From positions 642,639-706,638 of the forward strand of contig NZ_JAAGOX010000011.1 of the NCBI RefSeq assembly GCF_010500245.1: a stretch of 64,000 bases of DNA. The letters run 5' to 3'. This document shows positions 10,215-19,457 of this stretch, piece after piece (position 1 is the first letter of the stretch; each line of letters begins with the position of its first letter). The notes under the pieces were generated by a model, which worked only from the letters and a program-made list of their open reading frames with translations, was not told the origin of the DNA and made no database searches. The DNA comes from Ruegeria sp. PrR005. GTDB lineage: Bacteria; Pseudomonadota; Alphaproteobacteria; Rhodobacterales; Rhodobacteraceae. Made by a program: the position numbers and the translations under genes.

Positions 10215-12773
10215 TCAGAACCGGTCCAGCAGGCGCTTGAGATACTCCAGCTCGATCTGCGGCCGTTCCCGCTCGCCCGAGCGGCGGCGGATCTCATCGA
10301 GCAGCTCGCGCGCCCGGCGATAGACATCCTCGCCGCCCAGCAGGTTCTCGTCGGTGTGGATGCCGCCCTGCGACCCGGGCGTTCGACCCAGCGGGTCGCG
10401 GTTCTGGGCACGCATGTCGCCCTCCTGGCTGCCCTGCCCCGGCTGCTGTTCCTGCGCCAGCGCCTCGCCCAGCGAGCGCATGCCCTCGCGCAGTGCCTCC
10501 ATTGCCTCGGCCTGACGGTCGATCGCCTCTGGCAGGTCGTCCTGCCGCAAAGCATCTTCGGCGCCCTCCATGGCCCGGCCGGCGCGGCCCAGCGCCTCGC
10601 GCGCCGCGTCGCCCTCGGGCGTACCCTGCCCCGGCAGGTTCTGCTGCTGGCGGCCCAGCTCGTCGCGCAGTGCCTGCTGCCGGTCGGCCAGCGTGCCCGG
10701 ATCGGGCTGCCCGCCCTGACCGTCCTGACCGCTGCCCGGCTCGCGGCCCGCCTGGCCCTGCCCCTCATGGCTCTGGCCCCGGCCCTGGCCACCGCTGCGG
10801 CCTTCGTTCTGCTGGTTCTCGCCCGCCTGCGCGCCGGGGTTGAACTGTTCCTGCAAATCGCGGAACGCCTGATCCGACAGGCCCTGCTGGTTGCGCAGTG
10901 TCTCGGCCAGCCCTTCCATCGCGCGCTGCCCCTCGGACTGGCCGTTCTGGCCCTGCCCCTGGGTCACGCGCATGTTCTCCATCATCTGCTGGAACTCCTG
11001 CAAGGCCTGCTGCGCCTCGGCCATCCGGCCCTGTTCCATCAGCTCCTGGATCCGGTCCATCATCCGTTGCAGGTCGTCCTGCGTCATTTGCAGGCTCTGC
11101 TGGTCCTGGCCCTGCTGGCCATCGCGTTCCTGGCTGTCGCCATCGCGCTGCGCCTGCTGCATCAGCTGTTGCAGGTAATCCTCGGTCGCCTCGCGCAGCT
11201 CCTGCATCAGCTCGGCGATCTCCTGATCGCTGGCACCGTTCTTCATCGCCTCGCTCAGCCGTTCCTGCGCCTGGCGCATCCGCTCCAGCGCGTCGCTCAG
11301 CGTGCCCTCCTCCAGAAGCAGCGCCAGATCCCACAGCGCCTGCGCGATCTCCTCCTGCTGCGAAACCTGCAAGCCGTAGCGGTTCAGCGCCTCAAGCCGC
11401 CGCAGGATCACCCGCAGCCGCAGATAGGCGGTTTCGGATTTGAATACTTCCTCGGGCCGGTGCGACACCGCCCGCAGGATCAACGCCACCCTTGCCGCGT
11501 TCTCGCGCGACCACAGCAGGTCGCGGCGCATCTCGATCACCGCCGCCGCCAGCGGGTCAAAGAACCGCCGCGCCGGCAGCGCCACGCCATAGGGCATGGT
11601 CTCGGCCTCCTGCCCGGCGGCATCCTGCGCCACCAGCGTGATCGTCACCGGCAGATGCGCCCAGGGGTGTTGCGAGAAATCCTCGATCAGATTCTCGGTG
11701 AAATCGCGCCGGTCGCCCGAGATCGGCAAGGGCAGATCGACCGTGACCGCCTCGCGCGGCTCGGGGTCCACGCTCAACCCGTGGCGGCGGTCGACCGCCG
11801 TCAGATCCAGCGTGATCCGCGCCTCCCCGCCCGTCACGCCATAGTCGTCGGCGGCGGCATAGGGCATGACCATCTGACCGCCCGCGCCGCTTTCGGCTTC
11901 ACCCGCGATCTCAACCACCGGAGGTTGGTCCGGTTGCATCGCAACCTGCCACCCGCGACCTCCCGGCCCCTCGATCTCCAGCGTGCCGCTGCGGACCACC
12001 GTCAGCGACTGTTCCGGGTTCTCGGGCTGCGCCAAGGGCGTGTCCGACAGCGTCTCGGCCAGGCTCAGCTGCCCCGGCTCGCCATAGAACCGCAAAACGA
12101 TCCGCGTGCCTTGCGGCACTTCCAGCGCATCCGCCACCTGATCGTTCAGGTAAAGCGTCGGCAGACCGGTATAGCGCGGCGGCTCGATCCAGCCTTCCCA
12201 ACTGGGTCCCACCTCGGCAGCGGCCGCCCCTGGGGCGAGCCCCGCAACCGTGCTCACCTGCCGGACCGAACCAAAGATCACCGCAACCGCCAGACACAAG
12301 GCCGCCATATACCGCAGCCCCAGCGGATCGCGCGACCGCAGGGCCAGATCGGGCGGCACCGCCCGCGCCCCGGCCACCCGCGCCGCCATCCGCGCCTGAT
12401 GCGCCCGCCACAGCCCGACCGACGCGGCATCCCCTGCCCCGATCGCCTGATGATCCAGCAGGGCCTGCACCGGCCGCCCCGGCAGGGTCGCGTCAAGCCG
12501 CGCCAGCATCTCGGCCCGGTCGGGCCAATGCATCCGCCGTGCGCCCCGGACCAGCGCCCACAGCAGGCCAAGACCCAAACTGCCCGCGCCCGCCCAAGTC
12601 CATTCGACCGGCACCATGTCCTGAAGCCCCAGCATCAGCACCGACAGTCCCAGCATGAGCAGAGAGAACAGCGGCCAGAACGCGCGCAACAGACGCTCGG
12701 CGATCATGCCCGCGCCCGTCGCCCCCAGCACGAGGCGGCGCAAGGGCAGGATCTGGGTCTGGTTGCGTTTCAA
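10215..12773 (-). CDS. TIGR02302-family (DUF4175) large membrane-anchored protein
   Basis: The protein has 852 residues with two or three hydrophobic segments near the N-terminus (about 27-75) and another near 153-172. A beta-rich middle region (about 190-400) follows. A very Gln/Glu/Gly/Arg-rich helical C-terminal half (about 520-790) contains stretches such as QQGQDQQSLQMTQDDLQRMMDR. This layout is characteristic of the alphaproteobacterial TIGR02302 family, whose function is not established. The TTG start is chosen because GAAGGAGG lies six bases upstream. It follows lysA in the same direction with a 37-bp gap, so the two may be co-transcribed. Confidence 0.87.
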   Translation of the reverse strand: MKRNQTQILPLRRLVLGATGAGMIAERLLRAFWPLFSLLMLGLSVLMLGLQDMVPVEWTWAGAGSLGLGLLWALVRGARRMHWPDRAEMLARLDATLPGRPVQALLDHQAIGAGDAASVGLWRAHQARMAARVAGARAVPPDLALRSRDPLGLRYMAALCLAVAVIFGSVRQVSTVAGLAPGAAAAEVGPSWEGWIEPPRYTGLPTLYLNDQVADALEVPQGTRIVLRFYGEPGQLSLAETLSDTPLAQPENPEQSLTVVRSGTLEIEGPGGRGWQVAMQPDQPPVVEIAGEAESGAGGQMVMPYAAADDYGVTGGEARITLDLTAVDRRHGLSVDPEPREAVTVDLPLPISGDRRDFTENLIEDFSQHPWAHLPVTITLVAQDAAGQEAETMPYGVALPARRFFDPLAAAVIEMRRDLLWSRENAARVALILRAVSHRPEEVFKSETAYLRLRVILRRLEALNRYGLQVSQQEEIAQALWDLALLLEEGTLSDALERMRQAQERLSEAMKNGASDQEIAELMQELREATEDYLQQLMQQAQRDGDSQERDGQQGQDQQSLQMTQDDLQRMMDRIQELMEQGRMAEAQQALQEFQQMMENMRVTQGQGQNGQSEGQRAMEGLAETLRNQQGLSDQAFRDLQEQFNPGAQAGENQQNEGRSGGQGRGQSHEGQGQAGREPGSGQDGQGGQPDPGTLADRQQALRDELGRQQQNLPGQGTPEGDAAREALGRAGRAMEGAEDALRQDDLPEAIDRQAEAMEALREGMRSLGEALAQEQQPGQGSQEGDMRAQNRDPLGRTPGSQGGIHTDENLLGGEDVYRRARELLDEIRRRSGERERPQIELEYLKRLLDRF

Positions 12774-12810
12774 AACGGGCCTCCTTCGGGGCCCGCGCGG
12801 GTCACCCGCG

Positions 12811-14076
12811 TCAAAGCCACGAGGGAATGGTATCGCGGTTTATGATTTCGTCAAAGCTCGGCCTTGCGCGAATAACCGCGAATTGATCCCCGTTCACCAG
12901 AACCTCGGGGATCAGCGGCCGGGTATTGTACTCGCTCGACATCACCGCGCCATAGGCCCCGGCGCTGCGGAACGCCACCAGATCACCGGCGGCAAGCGGC
13001 GGCATCAGCCGACCCTTGGCAAAGGTATCGCCGGTCTCGCAGACGGGCCCCACGATGTCATAGGGCTGCGGTTCGACCCCGGGCACGGGCTCTATCACCG
13101 GCACGATATCGTGATGCGCGTCATACATGGCCGGGCGGATCAGATCGTTCATCGCCCCGTCAAGGATCAGGAAATCGCGCCCCTCGCCGGATTTGACATA
13201 GATGACCTTGGACACCATCAGCCCGGCATTGCCCGCGATCAGGCGGCCCGGCTCGATCTCGATCTCGCAGCCCAGATGCCCCAGCGTGCGCTTGATCAGC
13301 GCGCCATAGTCCAGTGGCAGCGGCGGCGCCTCGTTCGAGCGGGTATAGGGAATGCCCAGGCCCCCGCCCAGATCCAGTCGGCGGATGTCATGCCCCTCGG
13401 CACGTAACCGCTCGGTCAGATCGGCAACTTTCCGATAAGCGGCCTCGAACGGTGCCAGATCGGTCAGTTGCGAGCCGATATGCACGTCTATACCCACCAC
13501 CTCCAGACCCGGCAGGGCGGCGGCATGGGCATAGACCGCGCTGGCGCGCGCGATCGGGATGCCGAACTTGTTCTCGGACTTGCCGGTTGCGATCTTGGCA
13601 TGGGTCTTGGCGTCCACATCCGGGTTCACCCGGATGGTGATCGGTGCCACCTTGCCCAGGCTCAGGGCCACGGCGTTGATCGCCTCCATCTCGGGTTCCG
13701 ATTCCACGTTGAACTGGCGCACACCGCCCTCCAGCGCGACCCGGATTTCCTCGGCGGTCTTGCCCACGCCCGAGAACACGATCTTCTCGCCCGGCACACC
13801 TGCGGCCTTCGCCCGCAGATACTCGCCCATCGAGACCACATCCATCCCCGCCCCGGCCTGCGCCAATGTCCGCAAGATCGCCTGGTTGCTGGCCGCCTTC
13901 ATCGCGTAACAGACCAGGTGATCGGTCCCTTCCAGCGCCTCGTCGAAGAGCTGGAAATGCCTCAGCAGCGTCGCCGTGGAATAGACATAGAACGGGGTGC
14001 CCACCGCGGCGGCGATGTCGGTCAGGGGCACATCCTCGGCGTAAAGCGCGCCGTCGCGATAGAGAAAATGATCCAT
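12811..14076 (-). CDS. lysA: Diaminopimelate decarboxylase
   Basis: This 421-residue PLP enzyme makes L-lysine from meso-diaminopimelate, the last step of the lysine pathway. The PLP lysine is K60 in CYAMKAASNQ. The phosphate-binding glycine-rich loop is LGGGLGIPY, and CETGDTFAKGR with SAGAYGAVMSSEYN marks the active site of the group IV decarboxylase fold. The length and the N-terminus (MDHFLYRDGALYAEDVPL) are typical. Confidence 0.95.
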   Translation of the reverse strand: MDHFLYRDGALYAEDVPLTDIAAAVGTPFYVYSTATLLRHFQLFDEALEGTDHLVCYAMKAASNQAILRTLAQAGAGMDVVSMGEYLRAKAAGVPGEKIVFSGVGKTAEEIRVALEGGVRQFNVESEPEMEAINAVALSLGKVAPITIRVNPDVDAKTHAKIATGKSENKFGIPIARASAVYAHAAALPGLEVVGIDVHIGSQLTDLAPFEAAYRKVADLTERLRAEGHDIRRLDLGGGLGIPYTRSNEAPPLPLDYGALIKRTLGHLGCEIEIEPGRLIAGNAGLMVSKVIYVKSGEGRDFLILDGAMNDLIRPAMYDAHHDIVPVIEPVPGVEPQPYDIVGPVCETGDTFAKGRLMPPLAAGDLVAFRSAGAYGAVMSSEYNTRPLIPEVLVNGDQFAVIRARPSFDEIINRDTIPSWL

Positions 14077-14124
14077 GTTGCGCGCTTATCCCGAAACGCC
14101 CCGCCAGATCAATCGGTCCCGCAA

Positions 14125-14151
14125 TTTTGAGTATTCATGACCAGAAAGAAG
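14125..14151 (+). repeat. Tail fragment of the dispersed element
   Basis: TTTTGAGTATT followed by CATGACCAGAAAGAAG matches only the tail portion of the dispersed element. It faces copy B across 16 bases, producing an inverted pair upstream of lysA. Confidence 0.5.
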
Positions 14152-14167
14152 CCCAAACGCGACCCTG

Positions 14168-14230
14168 CTTCTTTCTGGTCGAAAATACCACCGGGGGAGA
14201 CGCGCAAAGCGCGACGGGGGCAGCGCCCCC
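14168..14230 (-). repeat. Dispersed 3'-end hairpin element, copy B
   Basis: On the minus strand a hairpin (GGGGGC at 14216-14221 with GCCCCC at 14225-14230) is followed by a second hairpin (CGCGC 14201-14205, loop AAA, GCGCG 14209-14213). Then comes the tail, CCCCCGGTGGTATTTT and CGACCAGAAAGAAG. The element starts at the stop codon of the DUF2834 gene, as expected for a 3'-end signal. Confidence 0.7.
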
Positions 14231-14544
14231 TATCGCGACCGCAGGAACAGGTAAAGCGGCAAGCCGCAGCTCACCCCAATACCGAACGTGGCCGGCACAG
14301 CCAGCAGACCGGCCCAGTTGCGGCTCCGCCAGGTCTCGGCCAGAACCCAGACCGTCAGCGCCACGGCCGAGATCGTCAGGTCCCAGACCAGCCCGGAACT
14401 GGCGGCATTGGCGTGCCAGGCATCAACCATCGCCCCCAGGTCGACGCCGTTTTCGGCGAACCATTGCAGGAAATACCACATGGGATGGATCGCCCCCCAG
14501 ATCGCGAGGGCGAGAAAGATCAGGCGCAACGGGGTCAAGGTCAT
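14230..14544 (-). CDS. DUF2834-type small membrane protein
   Basis: The 104-residue protein has three hydrophobic stretches (about 6-26, 49-70 and 78-99). It contains the WGAIHPMWYFLQWFAENGVD and DLTISAVALTVWVLAE patterns of the DUF2834 family, which has no assigned role. It is an inner-membrane protein by prediction and has no obvious operon partner. It lies between the argH/lipoprotein pair and lysA, all on the minus strand. Confidence 0.75.
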   Translation of the reverse strand: MTLTPLRLIFLALAIWGAIHPMWYFLQWFAENGVDLGAMVDAWHANAASSGLVWDLTISAVALTVWVLAETWRSRNWAGLLAVPATFGIGVSCGLPLYLFLRSR

Positions 14545-14601
14545 CTCCTCGTGTTGCGCCTCGATCTAGGGCACGGACCGGTATGGTCCAGCCCGCCGGT
14601 G

Positions 14602-14733
14602 TCAGGCGGACGCAACCATCGTCCGGTCAGCCCCGCTCAGCCCCGCGACCGGCGTTTCCGGCTCGCCATCGGCGCCACACCCCGACAGCAGCGCGCCCAG
14701 CGCAACGATCAGGCCCAGGCGGATCGCACTCAT
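14602..14733 (-). CDS. Small lipoprotein downstream of argH
   Basis: A 43-residue ORF starts ATG at 14733 within the argH stop (ATGA overlap), so it is translationally coupled to argH. It encodes [20 protein letters not shown], a short basic start, a hydrophobic core and a lipobox LSGC with Cys19. A ~24-residue mature tail follows. Tiny lipoproteins directly after argH are frequent in Rhodobacterales (recalled knowledge, not checked). Its function is unknown. Confidence 0.75.
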   Translation of the reverse strand: MSAIRLGLIVALGALLSGCGADGEPETPVAGLSGADRTMVASA

Positions 14734-16121
14734 GCCAGCATCTCCTTCCAGCGGGCGATCTGCGCGCGCACCTGCGCGGGCGCCGTGCCGCCATAGCTCT
14801 GGCGCGAGTTTACCGAGTTTTCCACGCCAAGCACACCATAGACATCCGCCGTGATGCCCGCATGCGCCGATTGCATCTCGTCGAGGCTCAGGTCCGGCAG
14901 ATCGCAGCCCTTCTTCTCGGCCAGCGCCACCAGGCTGCCGGTCACATGATGCGCATCGCGGAACGGCAGGCCCAGCACCCGCACCAGCCAGTCTGCCAGG
15001 TCCGTCGCGGTCGAGAAGCCCGACCCGGCAGCGGCGGCCAGAGACGGGCGGTTCGCGGTCATGTCGCGCACCATCCCCTCCATCGCCGCCAGCGCCAGCA
15101 TCCAGTTGTCGGCAGCGTCAAAGACCTGTTCCTTGTCCTCCTGCATGTCCTTGGAATAGGCCAGCGGCAGCCCCTTCATCACCATCATCAGCGCGGTATT
15201 GGCGCCAAAGATGCGGCCCACCTTGGCCCGGATCAGCTCGGCCGCGTCGGGGTTCTTCTTCTGCGGCATGATCGACGACCCGGTCGAGAACCGGTCAGAC
15301 AGGATCACGAACCGGAACTGGGCACTGGACCAGATCACCAGCTCCTCGGCAAAGCGCGACAGGTGCATGGCGCAGATCGAGGCGACCGACAGGAACTCCA
15401 GCGCAAAATCGCGGTCACTGACCGCGTCCAGCGAATTGGCCGTGGGCCGGTCGAACCCCAGCGCCGCCGCCGTCATGTGCCGGTCGATCGGGAACGACGT
15501 TCCCGCCAGCGCCGCCGAGCCCAGGGGCGATTCGTTCATCCGCGCGCGGGCGTCGCGCACCCGGCTCAGATCGCGGCCGAACATCTCGACATAGGCCATC
15601 ATGTGATGGCCCCAGGTCACCGGCTGTGCCGTCTGGAGATGAGTGAACCCCGGCATCACCCAATCGGCCCCCGCCTCGGCCTGACCGAGCAGCGCCCGGA
15701 TCAGCGCCAAGAGCCCCTGTTCGGCGGCGTCGAACTGGTCGCGCACCCACAGCTTGAAATCGGTCGCCACCTGGTCGTTGCGCGACCGCGCCGTGTGCAG
15801 CCGCCCCGCCGGCTCGCCGATGATGTCCTTCAGCCGCGCCTCGACATTCATGTGAATGTCCTCCAGCGCGGTGGAAAAGGTAAACGAACCGCCCTCGATC
15901 TCTGACAAAACGGTGAGCAGCCCTTCCCGAATGGCCTCGGCATCACTATCCGTAATAACGCCCGTGGCCGCCAACATGGCCGCATGGGCCCGCGAACCCG
16001 CGATGTCCTGGGCCGCCATCCGCTTGTCGAACCCGATCGAGGCATTAATTGCTTCCATGATCGCGTCCGGTCCGGCGGCAAAGCGGCCGCCCCACATCTG
16101 GTTCGAGGTCTTGTCGGTCAT
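14730..16121 (-). CDS. argH: Argininosuccinate lyase
   Basis: This 463-residue enzyme splits argininosuccinate into arginine and fumarate, the last step of arginine synthesis. The signatures [16 protein letters not shown] and [18 protein letters not shown] (the mobile catalytic serine loop) are present, as is [17 protein letters not shown]. The open frame continues upstream, but the ATG giving [19 protein letters not shown] is the conserved start. Divergent transcription of a thioredoxin-like gene begins 24 bases away, so the two starts share a very short promoter region. Confidence 0.96.
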   Translation of the reverse strand: MTDKTSNQMWGGRFAAGPDAIMEAINASIGFDKRMAAQDIAGSRAHAAMLAATGVITDSDAEAIREGLLTVLSEIEGGSFTFSTALEDIHMNVEARLKDIIGEPAGRLHTARSRNDQVATDFKLWVRDQFDAAEQGLLALIRALLGQAEAGADWVMPGFTHLQTAQPVTWGHHMMAYVEMFGRDLSRVRDARARMNESPLGSAALAGTSFPIDRHMTAAALGFDRPTANSLDAVSDRDFALEFLSVASICAMHLSRFAEELVIWSSAQFRFVILSDRFSTGSSIMPQKKNPDAAELIRAKVGRIFGANTALMMVMKGLPLAYSKDMQEDKEQVFDAADNWMLALAAMEGMVRDMTANRPSLAAAAGSGFSTATDLADWLVRVLGLPFRDAHHVTGSLVALAEKKGCDLPDLSLDEMQSAHAGITADVYGVLGVENSVNSRQSYGGTAPAQVRAQIARWKEMLA

Positions 16122-16145
16122 CGTGCTAAACCCTTCGGAGGGGAT

Positions 16146-16718
16146 ATGAAGAAACTGTTGCTCGCCCTCGTCTATACCGCCGCCGCGCTGGGCGCAAACC
16201 CATCCACGGGCCTCGCCGCCGACCGTGCCGAGATCGAGGCGCTGCGCGACGGCGACCTGAAGAAACTGATCGTGCTGCCCGAACGTCGCGTCGTGTCTCA
16301 GGTGCCGTTCCAGCTTGCCGACGGCGCGGGCGAGGCCACTTTGGGCGACTACAAGGGCAAGGTGGTTCTCCTGAATTTCTGGGCCACCTGGTGCGCCCCA
16401 TGCCGCAAGGAAATGCCGCAGCTTTCGGCGCTCCAGTCCGAACTGGGCGGCGACAGGTTCGAGGTGCTGACCATCGCCACCGGCCGCAACTCGCCCGCCG
16501 GGATCGAGAAGTTCTTTGGCGAGATCGGGGTCGACAACCTGCCCCGCCACCAGGACCCCAAACAGGCGCTGGCCCGTGAAATGGCGGTGATCGGCCTGCC
16601 GATCACGGTGCTGATCGACGCCGACGGCATGGAAGTCGCCCGCCTGATCGGGGACGCCGACTGGAACTCGGACAGCGCCCGCGCCATCATTTCAGCGGTG
16701 ATCGGCACCGGCAGCTAG
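16146..16718 (+). CDS. TlpA-like periplasmic thioredoxin
   Basis: This 190-residue protein has an N-terminal signal peptide ([17 protein letters not shown], cleavage probably after the SxGLAA region) and a thioredoxin fold. The redox motif is WCAPC (C83/C86), preceded by [12 protein letters not shown], and the cis-Pro loop is [11 protein letters not shown]. The family acts in the periplasm in disulfide reduction, often for cytochrome c biogenesis. The start is ATG after GGAGGGGAT. It is divergent from argH. Confidence 0.9.
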   Translation: MKKLLLALVYTAAALGANPSTGLAADRAEIEALRDGDLKKLIVLPERRVVSQVPFQLADGAGEATLGDYKGKVVLLNFWATWCAPCRKEMPQLSALQSELGGDRFEVLTIATGRNSPAGIEKFFGEIGVDNLPRHQDPKQALAREMAVIGLPITVLIDADGMEVARLIGDADWNSDSARAIISAVIGTGS

Positions 16719-16780
16719 GTCGCGACCTCCGGAGTGTTTCATGCTACCCTGCTTGGGCCTGCACGCCGGAGGAAAACAGT

Positions 16781-17851
16781 ATGTGGCCCGACCAGAGATT
16801 GTGTGACCTTCTGGGGATCGAACACCCGATCATCCAGGCCCCGATGACCGGCACCTGCACGCCTGCGCTGGCCGCTGCGGTTTGCAATGCAGGCGGGCTC
16901 GGCTCGCTGGGCTGCGCCGAAAAACCGCTGGACCGGATCCGGCGCGAAGTGGCCGAGCTGCGCGCCCTGACGGGCCGCCCCTTCAACCTGAATTTCTTCA
17001 CCGTCGATGCGCCCCGCACCGATCCACAGACCCTCGCCCGCACTCGGGACCGCCTGAAGCCCTGGTATGACCGCTACAACCTCGGCACCCCGCCCGTGCA
17101 GTTGCCCGACCTCAAGCCCGGGTTCGACGCCGAAAAACTCGACCTGATGCTGGAGCTGCGCCCGCGCATGGTCAGCTTCCATTTCGGTATACCCGAGGCC
17201 GCCGTGCTGACCGCGCTCAAGGGCGCCGGGATCATCCTCGTCGGCACCGCCACCACCGCTGCCGAGGCCCGCGCGCTGGACCGTGCGGGCTTTGACGCGA
17301 TCATCGCCCAAGGCTGGGAGGCGGGCGGTCACCGTGGCTCGCACCGCGTGACCCGATCTTACGAGGGCGTCGGCACGATGGCGCTGGTGCCGCAGGTGGC
17401 CGATGCGGTCTCGGTACCGGTGATCGCGGCGGGCGGCATCGCCGACGGGCGCGGCATCGCCGCCGCGCTGGCGCTGGGGGCATCCGGCGTGCAGATGGGC
17501 ACCGCCTTTCTCCGCTGCCCCGAGGCAGCCACCGCAACCGCCTGGCGCGACCGGCTGCGCACCGCGACCGAGGCAGACACGATGGCCACCGATGCCTTCT
17601 CGGGGCGCTGCGCCCGCGCGCTCCGCTCGCGCCACGCCGAGGAGATGGCGCAGCACCACGACCCCCTGCCCGGCTTCATCCAGATGTATGCGCTCTCGGG
17701 CCCGCTGCTCGACGCCGCCCCGGACGAGGAGGTCTCGTTCCACCTCTGTGGTCAGGCCCTGACGCTCGGCCGCGACATCACCGCCGCCGACCTGATCGCG
17801 CGGCTGATCGCGGAGACACGGAACAGTCTGGCCCGCCTCGCCCCGCGCTGA
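16781..17851 (+). CDS. Nitronate monooxygenase family flavoprotein
   Basis: The 356-residue FMN TIM-barrel protein begins LLGIEHPIIQAPMTG, the conserved 2-nitropropane dioxygenase-like start. GFDAIIAQGWEAGGHRGSH and VIAAGGIADGRGIAAALALGASGVQMGTAFL carry the flavin phosphate-binding motifs. Members oxidise alkyl nitronates, and the physiological substrate here is unknown. The GGAGGAAAACAGT leader supports the ATG. Confidence 0.9.
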   Translation: MWPDQRLCDLLGIEHPIIQAPMTGTCTPALAAAVCNAGGLGSLGCAEKPLDRIRREVAELRALTGRPFNLNFFTVDAPRTDPQTLARTRDRLKPWYDRYNLGTPPVQLPDLKPGFDAEKLDLMLELRPRMVSFHFGIPEAAVLTALKGAGIILVGTATTAAEARALDRAGFDAIIAQGWEAGGHRGSHRVTRSYEGVGTMALVPQVADAVSVPVIAAGGIADGRGIAAALALGASGVQMGTAFLRCPEAATATAWRDRLRTATEADTMATDAFSGRCARALRSRHAEEMAQHHDPLPGFIQMYALSGPLLDAAPDEEVSFHLCGQALTLGRDITAADLIARLIAETRNSLARLAPR

Positions 17852-17914
17852 CGTCACGCCACCCTTTGACAAGCGCCGCGCTCCGGTTCCACTCTGTGTG
17901 TCACGGAGGAACTC

Positions 17915-18301
17915 ATGCCACTTGAAATCCTGCTGATCCTGGTGATCGGCGGCATATCGGCCATCGCCGTCATCCTGCACCTGACCGGTCGCTCGGACCG
18001 GGCGGTCCTGTTGCCCGAGGATGCGCGCGCCGCCTGGCACCGGCATTTCCCCGACGACATGATCCTCGGCGTCACCGTCGCCCAGGACGGTCACGCCGCC
18101 CTGGTCGAGACCGAACAGGGCCCCGGCCTTCTGTGGTCCTTCGGGGCCGATACCGTGGGCCGGCACCTGCGCGATTTCGACCTTTTCGACCACCCCCACG
18201 GCCTGCGCGTCCTGTTCCACGATTTCACCGCGCCGCAGGTGACGCTGCACCTTTCCCCCGACGAACGCCGCGACTGGCAGGCCAGGATGACCCCCAGATG
18301 A
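17915..18301 (+). CDS. Hypothetical single-pass membrane protein
   Basis: The 128-residue protein has one N-terminal membrane helix (about 4-24) and a cytosolic or periplasmic domain of about 100 residues with conserved-looking LLPEDARAAWHRHFPDD and LRDFDLFDHPHGLRVLFHDF. No family is recognised. Its stop overlaps the start of the sterol desaturase-type gene (ATGA), so the two are coupled. Confidence 0.65.
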   Translation: MPLEILLILVIGGISAIAVILHLTGRSDRAVLLPEDARAAWHRHFPDDMILGVTVAQDGHAALVETEQGPGLLWSFGADTVGRHLRDFDLFDHPHGLRVLFHDFTAPQVTLHLSPDERRDWQARMTPR

Positions 18302-19230
18302 CCGACACGCTCAGCTTTCCCGACCCCACGCAACTGGCGGTTCCCTTCTTCATCGCTGCCATCCTGATCGAGTTCCTGTGGATCGCGATGAAGAAACGCG
18401 GCGGCCGGTACGAGACCCGCGATGCCGTCACCTCGCTCCTTATGGGCGCCGGATCGGTGGCCGAGGGCATCATCCTCGGCTTCATTGCCTGGGGCTTCTT
18501 CATGTTCCTCTGGCGGCTGACGCCGCTCGACCTCGGCACCTCGGTCTGGGCGCTGATCGCCTGTTTCGTGCTGGATGACCTGCGGTATTACTGGGTCCAC
18601 CGCTTTGGTCACCGCATCCGCTGGGTCTGGGCCAGCCATGTCAACCACCATTCCAGCCAGCACTACAACCTGACCACCGCGCTGCGGCAGACCTGGACCG
18701 GCACCTTCACCTTCATGATGGTGGTCAAGGCGCCGCTGGTGCTGTTGGGCTTTCACCCCGCGCTGGTCCTCTTTGCAGGCGGGCTCAACCTCATCTACCA
18801 GTTCTGGATCCATACCGAGGCGATCGGCAAACTACCCCGCTGGTTCGAGGCGGTGATGAACACGCCCAGCCACCACCGCGTGCACCACGGCCGCAACCCC
18901 CGCTATCTGGACTGCAACTATGCGGGCGTGTTCATCATCTGGGACAAGATGTTCGGCACTTTCGTACCCGAGCAAGAGGATGAAAAGGTCGATTACGGCC
19001 TCGTCCACAACCTCGGCACGTTCAACCCGCTGCGGGTGGCCTTTCACGAATGGCTGGGGATCTTGCGCGACATCACGCAACCCGGCCTGACCCTGCGCCA
19101 GCGGCTCGCCTATGCCTTTGCCCCGCCGGGTTACAGCCATGACGGCAGCCGCGACACCTCGGAACAGATCAAGGCCAAGCACCTCGCCCGCCACCCGCAG
19201 GACCGTGGCACGCCGGGATTTCGCACCTGA
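18298..19230 (+). CDS. Sterol desaturase / fatty acid hydroxylase family membrane protein
   Basis: This 310-residue integral membrane di-iron enzyme has the histidine boxes of the family: HRFGH, HVNHHSSQHYN, and HTEAIGKLPRWFEAVMNTPSHHRVHHG in the C-terminal half. Four or more hydrophobic segments are present. Members hydroxylate or desaturate lipid substrates such as ornithine lipids, carotenoids or sterols, and the substrate cannot be read from the sequence. The open frame begins upstream inside the preceding gene, but the ATG at its stop gives the conserved MTDTLSFPDP start. Confidence 0.87.
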   Translation: MTDTLSFPDPTQLAVPFFIAAILIEFLWIAMKKRGGRYETRDAVTSLLMGAGSVAEGIILGFIAWGFFMFLWRLTPLDLGTSVWALIACFVLDDLRYYWVHRFGHRIRWVWASHVNHHSSQHYNLTTALRQTWTGTFTFMMVVKAPLVLLGFHPALVLFAGGLNLIYQFWIHTEAIGKLPRWFEAVMNTPSHHRVHHGRNPRYLDCNYAGVFIIWDKMFGTFVPEQEDEKVDYGLVHNLGTFNPLRVAFHEWLGILRDITQPGLTLRQRLAYAFAPPGYSHDGSRDTSEQIKAKHLARHPQDRGTPGFRT

Positions 19231-19457
19231 TCCGGGCAGAAACCTCGGATTTTAGCCATTTCGGCCGACCCGCACGGCACCGGCACGATCACCCCGCAGG
19301 CGCCCAACACGCTGAACCCGGGGCGTTTTTTCCATCCACCCCCGGACGCGAGAGGGATATCGCGCATTTTAGGAAAACGCGTGCCTTAACCCCCGATTCA
19401 CGGTTTTGGCAAACTCTGGGCAGGCTCGCCGCCGACCCATGGGATGGAACCACCGTC

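Noticed and set aside
10356..12845. An 829-codon open frame on the plus strand opposite the TIGR02302-family gene
   Set aside because: The translation is Leu/Arg/Gln low-complexity, the reverse of the Gln-rich true protein, and it overlaps that gene completely.
16122..16550. A 143-codon N-terminal extension of argH
   Set aside because: It lies opposite the thioredoxin-like gene, and the conserved ArgH start is [14 protein letters not shown].
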